7,067 bases of DNA from Prolixibacteraceae bacterium (lineage in GTDB: Bacteria > Bacteroidota > Bacteroidia > Bacteroidales > Prolixibacteraceae). The stretch spans positions 1 to 7,067 of the forward strand of contig JAGYOI010000066.1 in NCBI GenBank assembly GCA_018399395.1. Reading direction: 5' to 3'. The position numbers and the translations under genes were made by a program. The notes below the pieces were generated by a model that did no database searches, was not told the origin of the DNA, and saw nothing but the letters and a program-made list of their open reading frames with translations. Shown piece after piece: positions 1 through 5,252 of the stretch (positions are counted from its first letter, which is position 1; every line of letters starts with the position of its first letter).

Positions 1-41
1 AAAGTTTAAAAAATTGGCAAACTCCACTCAATTACACCAAA

Positions 42-86
42 CACGAATTTTAATTCGTGGATTTGTGGCATTCAAATTTAAATTTG
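42..86. repeat. Two adjacent palindromes downstream of the kinase gene
   Basis: Positions 42-49 (CACGAATT) and 52-59 (AATTCGTG) form a perfect 8-bp inverted repeat around a TT loop. The flanks (about 30-41 and 60-71) continue it imperfectly (ACACCAAA against GGATTTGTGG), so the arms could reach about 20 bases. A second perfect 14-bp palindrome, CAAATTT/AAATTTG, lies at 73-86. Both sit 60-100 bases past the stop of the minus-strand sugar kinase gene. Neither is followed by a T-run in the minus direction, so a classical intrinsic terminator is not supported. They could be a dispersed intergenic repeat or a structured 3' end. The rest of 1-145 shows no gene. Confidence 0.6.
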
Positions 87-145
87 TTTTACATGCAGAA
101 AAGCAGGATGAGTTTATTATGGTTTTAACAGATTTTTTAGGATGA

Positions 146-1069
146 TTATTCTGTTGAAATCATAACTTTTTCAGCATATTCTTTCGAGATATAATTCCCT
201 TCAGAGCAACAAACCTGCGCTGCAAAATCGGTGGCAAACTGCAATATCTCATGCCAGACATTCTCATCAGCATCATCAATATTCAATGTACGAATAGCAT
301 GTTTGTGAAATCCGAACACCAAACCCGCTGTAAAATTATCACCGGCACCAATTGTACTGACTGTTTTCACAGGTTTTACCGGAAATGAAAATGATAAATT
401 ACTTGTCCTTAGCTCAACCTTTTTAGTTCCCGAAGTAACAATTAAAACCTGCACCCCAAGTGGTTGCACCCGTTTAAATATATCATCGGCATCATCAGTT
501 TCATATAAACGGATAAAATCCTGATTGGATCCTTTCAGCACTTTAACCAAATGCAGGTTTTCCTCAACTTTTTTCCGTGTTTCAATAAGCTCACGCGGGC
601 CAAACTCCCTTATATTGGGATCATAAATAGTCAACACACCTTTATCATGTGCTTGATTCAGAAACAATAATAAGTTATTACGACCTTCCTCTTTAATTGC
701 ATTGGTTGAACCAAAAGTTACAATATCATTCGGAGATAAATCGGGGAAAACAAGCGAAGGTGCCTTGGCCGATTTATAAAACTCGTAGTCAGCATTATTT
801 GCTTCATCCATAAAGGCCAGTGCCAATCTTGAATTTCCGTCAAAACGGACAACATAATCGGTGTCAACCCCATTTTCTTTTAAAAAACCGAGCGATAAAT
901 TTCCAACCTGGTCGTTTCCCATTCGCGATACAAACTGTACCGGTAAATTTAACCTTCCCAAAGTAATGGCAGTGTTCAAAACACTACCACCTACTATAGC
1001 TGCCGATGGCTGCCCGTTTCTGAAGATAATATCAAAAGTTGTTTCGCCAACCGTGTAAATTCTATCCAT
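146..1069 (-). CDS. PfkB-family carbohydrate kinase (fructokinase-like)
   Basis: ATP-dependent cytosolic sugar kinase of the PfkB/ribokinase family. Family features in order, numbered from the start chosen here (307 aa): an N-terminal strand reading IYTVGE, the sugar-binding GGS-x-x-N segment near residues 27-32 with the following LGRL, a DPNIR motif near 150-154, a KGSNQDF segment near 179-185, and the catalytic anion-hole motif TIGAGD at about 239-244, whose final Asp is the expected base. The residue before that motif is Ser where many members have Asp. Substrate cannot be assigned; fructose or another hexose is the usual guess. A start at 1090 (7 residues longer, with an A-rich run just upstream) is also possible. 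I prefer 1069 because homologues usually begin two or three residues before this first strand. The gene follows malQ and overlaps it by 8 bp (29 bp with the longer start), implying one transcript and probable translational coupling. Confidence 0.88.
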   Translation of the reverse strand: MDRIYTVGETTFDIIFRNGQPSAAIVGGSVLNTAITLGRLNLPVQFVSRMGNDQVGNLSLGFLKENGVDTDYVVRFDGNSRLALAFMDEANNADYEFYKSAKAPSLVFPDLSPNDIVTFGSTNAIKEEGRNNLLLFLNQAHDKGVLTIYDPNIREFGPRELIETRKKVEENLHLVKVLKGSNQDFIRLYETDDADDIFKRVQPLGVQVLIVTSGTKKVELRTSNLSFSFPVKPVKTVSTIGAGDNFTAGLVFGFHKHAIRTLNIDDADENVWHEILQFATDFAAQVCCSEGNYISKEYAEKVMISTE

Positions 1070-2567
1070 TTGTGCGATTATATTTTTCATTCAATTTTTT
1101 CACAAACTCCCAATGCCTTATCCGTTCTTTTCTTTTATTATACCTCCAATGCCAGTTATGCTCTATGGTTCCGGGTGTATTCATTCGGGCTTCTTCTCCC
1201 AAATGTAAAATATCCTGCATAGGCACGATGGCAATTTTTGCAACCGACGACCAAGCCATTTCAATTAACTGTTCCGGAATGCTGGTGCGATTTGTAAGGT
1301 TACAGTATGATTTCACCGTGCTCTTGTCTGCTTTAGGCAACAAATTCCACCAACCCCTGAGTGTATTATTATCATGCGTCCCTGTATATACAACATTATT
1401 TGTTGAATAATTGTGCGGAAGATGGATATTTGCTGCATCCGATGAAAAAGCAAACTGCAAAACCTTCATCCCCGGCAATTCAAAATGATCACGCAAATCT
1501 TCAACTTCAGGGGAAATGTCTCCCAAATCTTCAGCTATTACCGGCAAATCGGGCATCCGTGATTTCAATATTTGCAACAATTCATAACCATTAGCCTTTT
1601 GCCAACTACCTGTTCTTGCTGTTTCGGCCGAGGCCGGTATTGCCCAGTACGATTCAAGCCCCCTGAAATGATCAATCCTTACCAAATCAAACAAGTGTAA
1701 ATTAAAATAAATACGTGCAACCCACCATTGATATTCATCATACTTCATTTTTTCCCAGTTATAAACCGGATTGCCCCACAATTGACCATCTTCGCTAAAA
1801 TAATCGGGTGGCACACCACCTACAATTTCAGGTTTTCCGTCTTCATCCAATACAAACAACGACTGGTTGCTCCATACATCGGCGCTATCGTACGACACGT
1901 ACAACGGAAGGTCACCAAATATTTTGATCCCTTTTTTGTGAGCATATTCTTTTAAACGAAACCATTGCCTGAAAAACAAAAACTGTTTAAATTTTTCAAA
2001 TTGTAAATCGCCCGAATAATCATGCGAAATCGATTTTAGAGAGTCTGTTTGACGTTTCTTAATTTCATCAGGCCATTTTTCCCATGAACGGCCACCGTTT
2101 TTCTTTTTACAAATAGAATAAAGGGCATAATCATTTAGCCACCAGTTATGTTCTTCTTGAAATGCATGAAATTCACCATTTAATTGTGCAAATTCCCCTG
2201 AATTATTAATGAAATTCATCCAACATTTTTCAAACAAAGTATCTTTCCATGGAGTAACAACTTCATAATCTACTTTATTTTTATCAAACTGAAGATGAAC
2301 GGTTATATCGGCTTTGTTTAACAATCCCCATTTCACCAATTCAGCGGGTGAGATAAACAACACATCTCCAGCATAAGCCGAATAAGCCTGATATGGGGAA
2401 TTACCAGCACCATGAGGGCCAAATGGTAAGATTTGCCAAACAGAAAACCCGTTTTCCGAAAGCTTGTCAATAAAACGATAAGCCCCTTCACCAAAATCAC
2501 CCACACCATAATCCGATGGTAATGAACTTACATGTAATAAAACTCCACTCTGTCGTTCCAAAATCAA
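1062..2567 (-). CDS. malQ: 4-alpha-glucanotransferase (GH77, amylomaltase/D-enzyme)
   Basis: Transfers alpha-1,4-glucan segments between malto-oligosaccharides, releasing glucose, in cytosolic maltodextrin or glycogen metabolism. The 501-aa product has the length of the short MalQ/DPE1 type and lacks the N-terminal carbohydrate-binding modules of the long DPE2 type. Visible GH77 landmarks: SGVLLHVSSLPS near residues 7-18, ILPFGPHGAGNSPYQ near 46-60, GDLPLYVSYDSADVW near 218-232, nucleophile Asp299 in VRIDHFRG, acid/base Glu346 in IAEDLG, and the third carboxylate Asp399 in GTHDNNT. All three catalytic residues are intact. No ATG lies upstream in frame before a stop (a TGA just past 2600). The first usable start is TTG at 2565-2567, and a second TTG two codons later is also possible. 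It is the first gene of a two-gene unit with the sugar kinase, which could phosphorylate hexose made available by related sugar breakdown; that link is inference. Confidence 0.95.
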   Translation of the reverse strand: MILERQSGVLLHVSSLPSDYGVGDFGEGAYRFIDKLSENGFSVWQILPFGPHGAGNSPYQAYSAYAGDVLFISPAELVKWGLLNKADITVHLQFDKNKVDYEVVTPWKDTLFEKCWMNFINNSGEFAQLNGEFHAFQEEHNWWLNDYALYSICKKKNGGRSWEKWPDEIKKRQTDSLKSISHDYSGDLQFEKFKQFLFFRQWFRLKEYAHKKGIKIFGDLPLYVSYDSADVWSNQSLFVLDEDGKPEIVGGVPPDYFSEDGQLWGNPVYNWEKMKYDEYQWWVARIYFNLHLFDLVRIDHFRGLESYWAIPASAETARTGSWQKANGYELLQILKSRMPDLPVIAEDLGDISPEVEDLRDHFELPGMKVLQFAFSSDAANIHLPHNYSTNNVVYTGTHDNNTLRGWWNLLPKADKSTVKSYCNLTNRTSIPEQLIEMAWSSVAKIAIVPMQDILHLGEEARMNTPGTIEHNWHWRYNKRKERIRHWEFVKKLNEKYNRTNG

Positions 2568-2604
2568 TAATTTATGAAAAAATGAATATACCTTTATAAC
2601 GGTT

Positions 2605-2612
2605 CAAATATG
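2605..2612 (-). promoter_or_regulatory. Possible -7 element for malQ
   Basis: On the minus strand the octamer reads CATATTTG, a 7 of 8 match to the Bacteroidota -7 consensus TAnnTTTG, about 38 bases before the TTG start of malQ. No TTTG/TTG element is seen at the usual 19-21 base spacing, the nearest TTG being about 27 bases away, so this is only a weak candidate. Confidence 0.25.
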
Positions 2613-2718
2613 CTAAAAAATAAAACACGTATCATATAACAACCATTATTTATGAGCCATACATACAAAAACCGATAAATATCATTTTAACTCTTTTTTA
2701 GAAATATTTAATGTTGCG

Positions 2719-2740
2719 GTAACACAAAATAGTGTTTTAC
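2719..2740. promoter_or_regulatory. Imperfect palindrome, possible operator
   Basis: AACAC at 2721-2725 and GTGTT at 2732-2736 form an inverted repeat with a 6-base spacer. It extends to GTAACAC and GTGTTTTAC if two extra Ts are allowed. It ends five bases before the TATATTTG promoter element, where a dimeric regulator could act. The regulator is unknown, and a chance palindrome in AT-rich DNA is possible. Confidence 0.25.
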
Positions 2741-2744
2741 AGCA

Positions 2745-2752
2745 TATATTTG
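2745..2752 (+). promoter_or_regulatory. Bacteroidota-type -7 promoter element (TATATTTG)
   Basis: A perfect match to TAnnTTTG on the plus strand, which would start transcription near 2757-2760. The matching -33 TTTG is not present at the usual 19-base spacing; the closest TTG is at 2714-2716, 28 bases upstream. The element lies just upstream of a transcription-sized segment that ends in a strong terminator, which raises its credibility. Expression would depend on an atypical -33 or an activator. Confidence 0.4.
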
Positions 2753-2787
2753 TACTATCATTTTAACAATAAGGTCAGAAATTCGAA

Positions 2788-2817
2788 TTGAGTAAATTTA
2801 GATATAAGTTTTCATAG
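2788..2817 (+). CDS. Possible leader micro-ORF (9 codons)
   Basis: TTG at 2788-2790 opens a nine-codon frame reading MSKFRYKFS and ending with TAG at 2815-2817, directly before the GTTAGGTTTA repeats. It is rich in Phe, Tyr, Lys and Arg codons. An AAGG lies at 2771-2774, further upstream than an ideal ribosome site. A frame this short occurs easily by chance. It is listed only because of its position between a promoter-like element and a terminator. Confidence 0.15.
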   Translation: MSKFRYKFS

Positions 2818-2845
2818 TTAGGTTTAGTTAGGTTTAGTTAGTTTA
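2817..2845 (+). repeat. Tandem 10-bp direct repeats
   Basis: The unit GTTAGGTTTA occurs at 2817-2826 and 2827-2836, followed by a partial third copy GTTAGTTTA at 2837-2845 lacking one G. The array ends where the terminator stem begins. It could be part of an RNA structure or binding site, or a simple slippage product. Confidence 0.7.
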
Positions 2846-2879
2846 AAGGGATAGGTATTTTTTATCTATCCTTTTTTTT
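2845..2879 (+). terminator. Rho-independent terminator upstream of hydG
   Basis: GGATAGGTA (2849-2857) pairs with TATCTATCC (2863-2871), including one G-U pair, around a loop of five Ts. The stem is followed at once by eight Ts (2872-2879), and AAA at 2845-2847 can extend it by pairing with the T tract. The polarity is clearly plus-strand. No plus-strand protein gene lies upstream inside the window, so it must end a short RNA or act on a leader. Confidence 0.8.
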
Positions 2880-2935
2880 ATTCTTAAAATCCATACTTTT
2901 CACAAGAAATTATTTTTTCTCTAATGCTTTAACCC

Positions 2936-2943
2936 TAATTTTA
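2936..2943 (+). promoter_or_regulatory. Weak promoter candidate for hydG
   Basis: TAATTTTA at 2936-2943 matches TAnnTTTG at 7 of 8 positions, with a T-rich block near 2913-2917 at about the -33 position. It would give a short leader before the ATG at 2974. If hydG has its own promoter here, the terminator at 2845-2879 serves a separate RNA. In such AT-rich DNA a chance match is likely. Confidence 0.2.
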
Positions 2944-2973
2944 CAGTAATATTTTACATTAAAAATCGATGTT

Positions 2974-4476
2974 ATGCAGATCAGCGAATGGATAAACAAC
3001 ACTATAAAACCTGAAGAAAACAAGAAATATCTTAAAAAAGGTCAAAATTTCATTAATGCAGAAAAACTGCATGAAGCTTTGACGAACAATATCGGCCCAT
3101 CGAAACCTGAAATACGGACTATTATTGACAAAGCAAAATCGATAAAGGCACTTACTATTGACGAAACCGCTAAGCTGCTTCATGTTACCGATATCGATTT
3201 ATGGGACGAAATTAACGCTGCTGCACTTGATATAAAGCATAAAGTTTACGACAACCGCATTGTTTTTTTTGCCCCGCTTTATTGTTCAAACCTTTGTGTC
3301 AATAACTGTGCATATTGTGGTTTCCGCTCTGAGAACAAGGACGAAAAGCGCCGTATCCTCACTACCGATGAAGTTAAAAAAGAAACGAAATACGTATTGA
3401 ACAACGGGCACAAACGAATGATAATGGTTTATGGAGAACATCCTAAAAGCGATGTCGATTATATGATTAAAACCATTAAAGCCGTTTATTCTGTTGAAGA
3501 AAAAACCCCGAAAACCGGACGCCCGACTTCCATCAGGCGGGTAAATATAAACGCAGCTCCAATGTCGGTTGCCGATTTGAAAAAATTAAAAGAATGCGGC
3601 ATTGGCACTTACCAGGTTTTTCAGGAAACATACCACGAGGCAACCTACCGTAAAGTACATCCTCAAAACACGTTGAAAGGCGATTATGACTGGCGGCTTT
3701 ACGCACTTCACCGTGCACAGGAAGCCGGGATCGACGATGTGGCCATTGGTGCGCTTTTTGGCCTTTACGACTGGCGCTTTGAGGTACTTGGGCTGGTTGC
3801 CCATGCTGCCGACCTGGAGAAGCATTTTGGCGTAGGGCCGCACACCGTTTCGGTACCACGGTTAACCCCGGCCATTGGGTCGCAACTTAGCACCCAGTCG
3901 AAATATATTGTGAACGACGAAGATTTTAAAAAACTGGTAGCCGTTTTGCGACTTGCATTGCCCTACCCCGGTCTGATTATCACCGCCCGTGAGCAACCAG
4001 AGATCAAACGTGAAGTAATAAAACTGGGTTGCACACAGACCGATGCCTCAACCAAAATTGGCATTGGCGCTTATCAGGAATGTGTTGACGATGAAACCAA
4101 AAGCTATGAACAGTTTACCATTGGCGACCCGCGCAGCCTCGATGAAATTATTAAAGAAGTAGCCGAAATGGGAATGATTTCGTCGTTTTGTACGGCAGGT
4201 TACCGTTGCGGCCGTACCGGCGAAAAAATTATGGGCATGTTGAAACATTGTGTCGAAGGAAAATTCTGCAAGCTTAACGCCGTGCTTACTTTTCGCGAAT
4301 ACCTCGACGATTATGCCTCACCCGGGACAAAAGCCATTGGCGAAAAACTGATTGAAGAAGAAATCGGGCAAATTAAAAACCAGGAATTCTTCATGAAAAA
4401 CAACGGGAAGATTTTCAATGATTTCATGCGCAATTACGAGCTGATAAAAGGAGGAGCAAGGGATATTTATATTTAA
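2974..4476 (+). CDS. hydG: [FeFe]-hydrogenase maturase HydG (radical SAM tyrosine lyase)
   Basis: HydG cleaves L-tyrosine with S-adenosylmethionine and delivers Fe(CO)2(CN) units for the hydrogenase H-cluster. The 500-aa product has the radical SAM C-x3-C-x2-C motif (Cys108, Cys112, Cys115 in CVNNCAYC), then VYGEHP near 152-157, RRVNINAAPM near 188-197, the family segment GIGTYQVFQETYH near 209-221, GIDDVAIGALFGLYDW near 252-267, VGPHTVS near 287-293 and ITAREQPE near 336-343. The C-terminal part specific to HydG, absent from ThiH, is present, but its expected C-x2-C-x22-C auxiliary-cluster motif reads Cys406-T-A-Gly409, with an extra Cys412 and the distal Cys432 at the right spacing. ATG at 2974 is preceded by A-rich sequence with no Shine-Dalgarno. 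The tail after about residue 465 is somewhat long. HydE, HydF and the hydrogenase are not in view. The SUI1 gene follows after 10 bp. The family call is firm; full activity is uncertain because of Gly409. Confidence 0.93.
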   Translation: MQISEWINNTIKPEENKKYLKKGQNFINAEKLHEALTNNIGPSKPEIRTIIDKAKSIKALTIDETAKLLHVTDIDLWDEINAAALDIKHKVYDNRIVFFAPLYCSNLCVNNCAYCGFRSENKDEKRRILTTDEVKKETKYVLNNGHKRMIMVYGEHPKSDVDYMIKTIKAVYSVEEKTPKTGRPTSIRRVNINAAPMSVADLKKLKECGIGTYQVFQETYHEATYRKVHPQNTLKGDYDWRLYALHRAQEAGIDDVAIGALFGLYDWRFEVLGLVAHAADLEKHFGVGPHTVSVPRLTPAIGSQLSTQSKYIVNDEDFKKLVAVLRLALPYPGLIITAREQPEIKREVIKLGCTQTDASTKIGIGAYQECVDDETKSYEQFTIGDPRSLDEIIKEVAEMGMISSFCTAGYRCGRTGEKIMGMLKHCVEGKFCKLNAVLTFREYLDDYASPGTKAIGEKLIEEEIGQIKNQEFFMKNNGKIFNDFMRNYELIKGGARDIYI

Positions 4477-4486
4477 AAAACAAATA

Positions 4487-4834
4487 ATGAGCAACAACGA
4501 TTGGAAAGAACGTCTGGGGGTTGTTTTTTCTACCAACCCCGATTTTGATTTCGACAAAGAAAATGAAACAGAAGAAGAAACCTTGCCTTCACAACAACAG
4601 GATTTGCGTGTAATGCTCGACAAAAAGCAACGCAAAGGGAAAAAGGTAACCCTTGTGACCGGCTTTGTTGGTTCAAACGATGATTTAAAATCGCTTGGTA
4701 AACTCTTAAAAACCAAATGCGGCGTTGGCGGTTCAGCCAAAGAAGGTGATATTATCATCCAGGGCGATTTCAGGGAAAAAGTAGTGGAAATACTCAAAAA
4801 AGAAGGATATAAGGTTAAGCGTTCGGGGGGATAA
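4487..4834 (+). CDS. SUI1/eIF1-like translation factor (YciH family)
   Basis: A 115-aa cytosolic protein related to eukaryotic initiation factor eIF1 and bacterial YciH. Residues 1-40 are polar and acidic and look disordered. The SUI1 domain spans about 42-112: a basic KKQRKGKKVTLVTGF strand, a helix with DDLKSLGKLLKTK, the hallmark KCGVGGSAKEGDIIIQGD segment near 77-94, and a final helix and strand ending EGYKVKRSGG, a typical C-terminus for the family. Its bacterial role is not settled; effects on initiation fidelity or stress responses have been proposed. The start is 10 bp after the hydG stop on the same strand, so co-transcription is likely, but a functional tie to hydrogenase maturation is not evident. 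Heptamer repeats and a hairpin without a T-run follow the stop; no clear terminator is seen until the one at 5192-5225. Confidence 0.92.
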   Translation: MSNNDWKERLGVVFSTNPDFDFDKENETEEETLPSQQQDLRVMLDKKQRKGKKVTLVTGFVGSNDDLKSLGKLLKTKCGVGGSAKEGDIIIQGDFREKVVEILKKEGYKVKRSGG

Positions 4835-4842
4835 AAATATAG

Positions 4843-4916
4843 TCATTGGTCATTGGTTCCCGAGGTGAACCCGGGACTGGTTGCTTTAGCTCCCAGCATT
4901 GGTTATTGGTTATTGG
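4843..4916. repeat. Heptamer repeats with a central hairpin
   Basis: Two TCATTGG units at 4843-4856 and three ATTGG-containing heptamers at 4896-4916 (GCATTGG, TTATTGG, TTATTGG) keep a 7-base period. Between them lies TCCCG (4858-4862) and CGGGA (4872-4876), whose arms continue through GG and CC with one bulged A and close on a small loop. No T-run follows the hairpin, so it is not a standard terminator. The pattern resembles heptameric short tandem repeats described in other bacteria, such as cyanobacterial STRRs, but kinship is not claimed. Related heptamers recur at 6472-6507. Confidence 0.65.
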
Positions 4917-4921
4917 TACTT

Positions 4922-5172
4922 AAACCTTGTTTTAGTGAAGTGAATAATAAGAAAAGCTGATAGCAATCCACAAACAAAGAATTGTCAAAAAAATAAATAA
5001 TTTATTGAAAGAAATCTCCCGTCACCCCTATTCGGGATTAGGTAAACCTGAACCTTTAAAATACAAATACAAAGGTTTCTGGTCACGAAAAATCACAAGT
5101 GAACACCGGTTGATATACAAATATCGCGAAAATGAAATACAAATTGCCAAATGCCGGTTTCATTATGATTAG
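4922..5172 (+). pseudogene. Remnant of a YoeB/Txe-family toxin gene
   Basis: The frame open from 4951 to the TAG at 5170-5172 encodes a C-terminal YoeB-type mRNA interferase portion: QRIVKKINNLLKEI, then HPYSGLGKPEPLKY, GFWSRKITSEHRLIYKY, and a terminal AKCRFHYD. The active-site features of the family are visible: the Glu and Arg of the EHRLIY segment and the final His-Tyr pair. No ATG begins this frame. The N-terminal part is shattered: FSE (as in the family's MKL-x-FSE start) is readable near 4931-4939 in a second frame, and KKADSN near 4953-4967 in a third, with in-frame stops and apparent loss of the stretch holding the family's conserved Trp residues. No YefM/Axe-like antitoxin lies upstream; that place is taken by heptamer repeats. 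An intact YoeB is about 84 aa. I read this as an inactivated toxin of a lost toxin-antitoxin pair. Confidence 0.8.
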
Positions 5173-5191
5173 CAATTACAATGGCATATTG

Positions 5192-5225
5192 AAAAGCCCG
5201 GCAAATATAAATTTACCGGGCTTTT
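5192..5225. terminator. Bidirectional intrinsic terminator
   Basis: AAAAGCCCGG (5192-5201) pairs perfectly with CCGGGCTTTT (5216-5225), with an inner AAAT/ATTT pairing and a small loop. T-runs occur in both directions, because the A-run on the left becomes Ts on the minus strand. It sits between the plus-strand toxin remnant and the 3' end of the minus-strand acetate kinase gene (stop at 5253-5255), so it can end converging transcripts from both sides. Confidence 0.88.
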
Positions 5226-5252
5226 TATCCATCTTGCTATTATATTTCTACA

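Larger units (their letters stand above)
2757..2880 (+). ncRNA. Candidate small RNA or attenuated leader upstream of hydG
   Basis: The plus strand runs from a TAnnTTTG element (2745-2752) to a strong intrinsic terminator (2845-2879) with no recognisable protein gene between, giving a predicted transcript of about 120 nucleotides. It contains a possible nine-codon ORF at 2788-2817 starting with TTG (peptide MSKFRYKFS), then tandem GTTAGGTTTA repeats, then the terminator. Terminator plus tiny ORF could mean an attenuation leader for hydG, which begins 94 bases past the terminator, or a free-standing sRNA. No alternative antiterminator pairing was found by eye. I do not recognise a named RNA family with certainty. 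Confidence 0.35.

Noticed and set aside
1039..1410. 123-aa plus-strand open frame opposite the malQ/kinase junction
   Set aside because: Antisense shadow of two conserved genes; no family features.
2959..3183. 74-aa minus-strand frame at the hydG 5' end, hydrophobic and Phe-rich
   Set aside because: The Phe-rich composition comes from Lys/Glu codons of hydG read in reverse; no independent support as a membrane peptide.
3533..3859. Two overlapping minus-strand frames (108 and 85 aa) opposite hydG
   Set aside because: They mirror the most GC-rich, most conserved part of hydG and have no domain similarity I can see.
2974..4476. ThiH (tyrosine lyase of thiamine synthesis) as an alternative to HydG
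   Set aside because: ThiH is shorter and lacks the C-terminal cysteine-containing extension; this protein has that region and HydG-type segments throughout.
4318..4797. 159-aa open frame on the minus strand opposite the end of hydG and the SUI1 gene
   Set aside because: It lies fully antisense to two well-supported genes, its translation shows no recognisable domain, and low stop-codon frequency opposite coding DNA explains it.
4858..4876. Hairpin after the SUI1 gene as an intrinsic terminator
   Set aside because: The stem is good but is followed by ACTGGTTGC, not a T-run, in the plus direction.
4843..4916. Possible CRISPR array
   Set aside because: The units are only 7 bases long and contiguous, with no unique spacers of regular length and no cas genes nearby.
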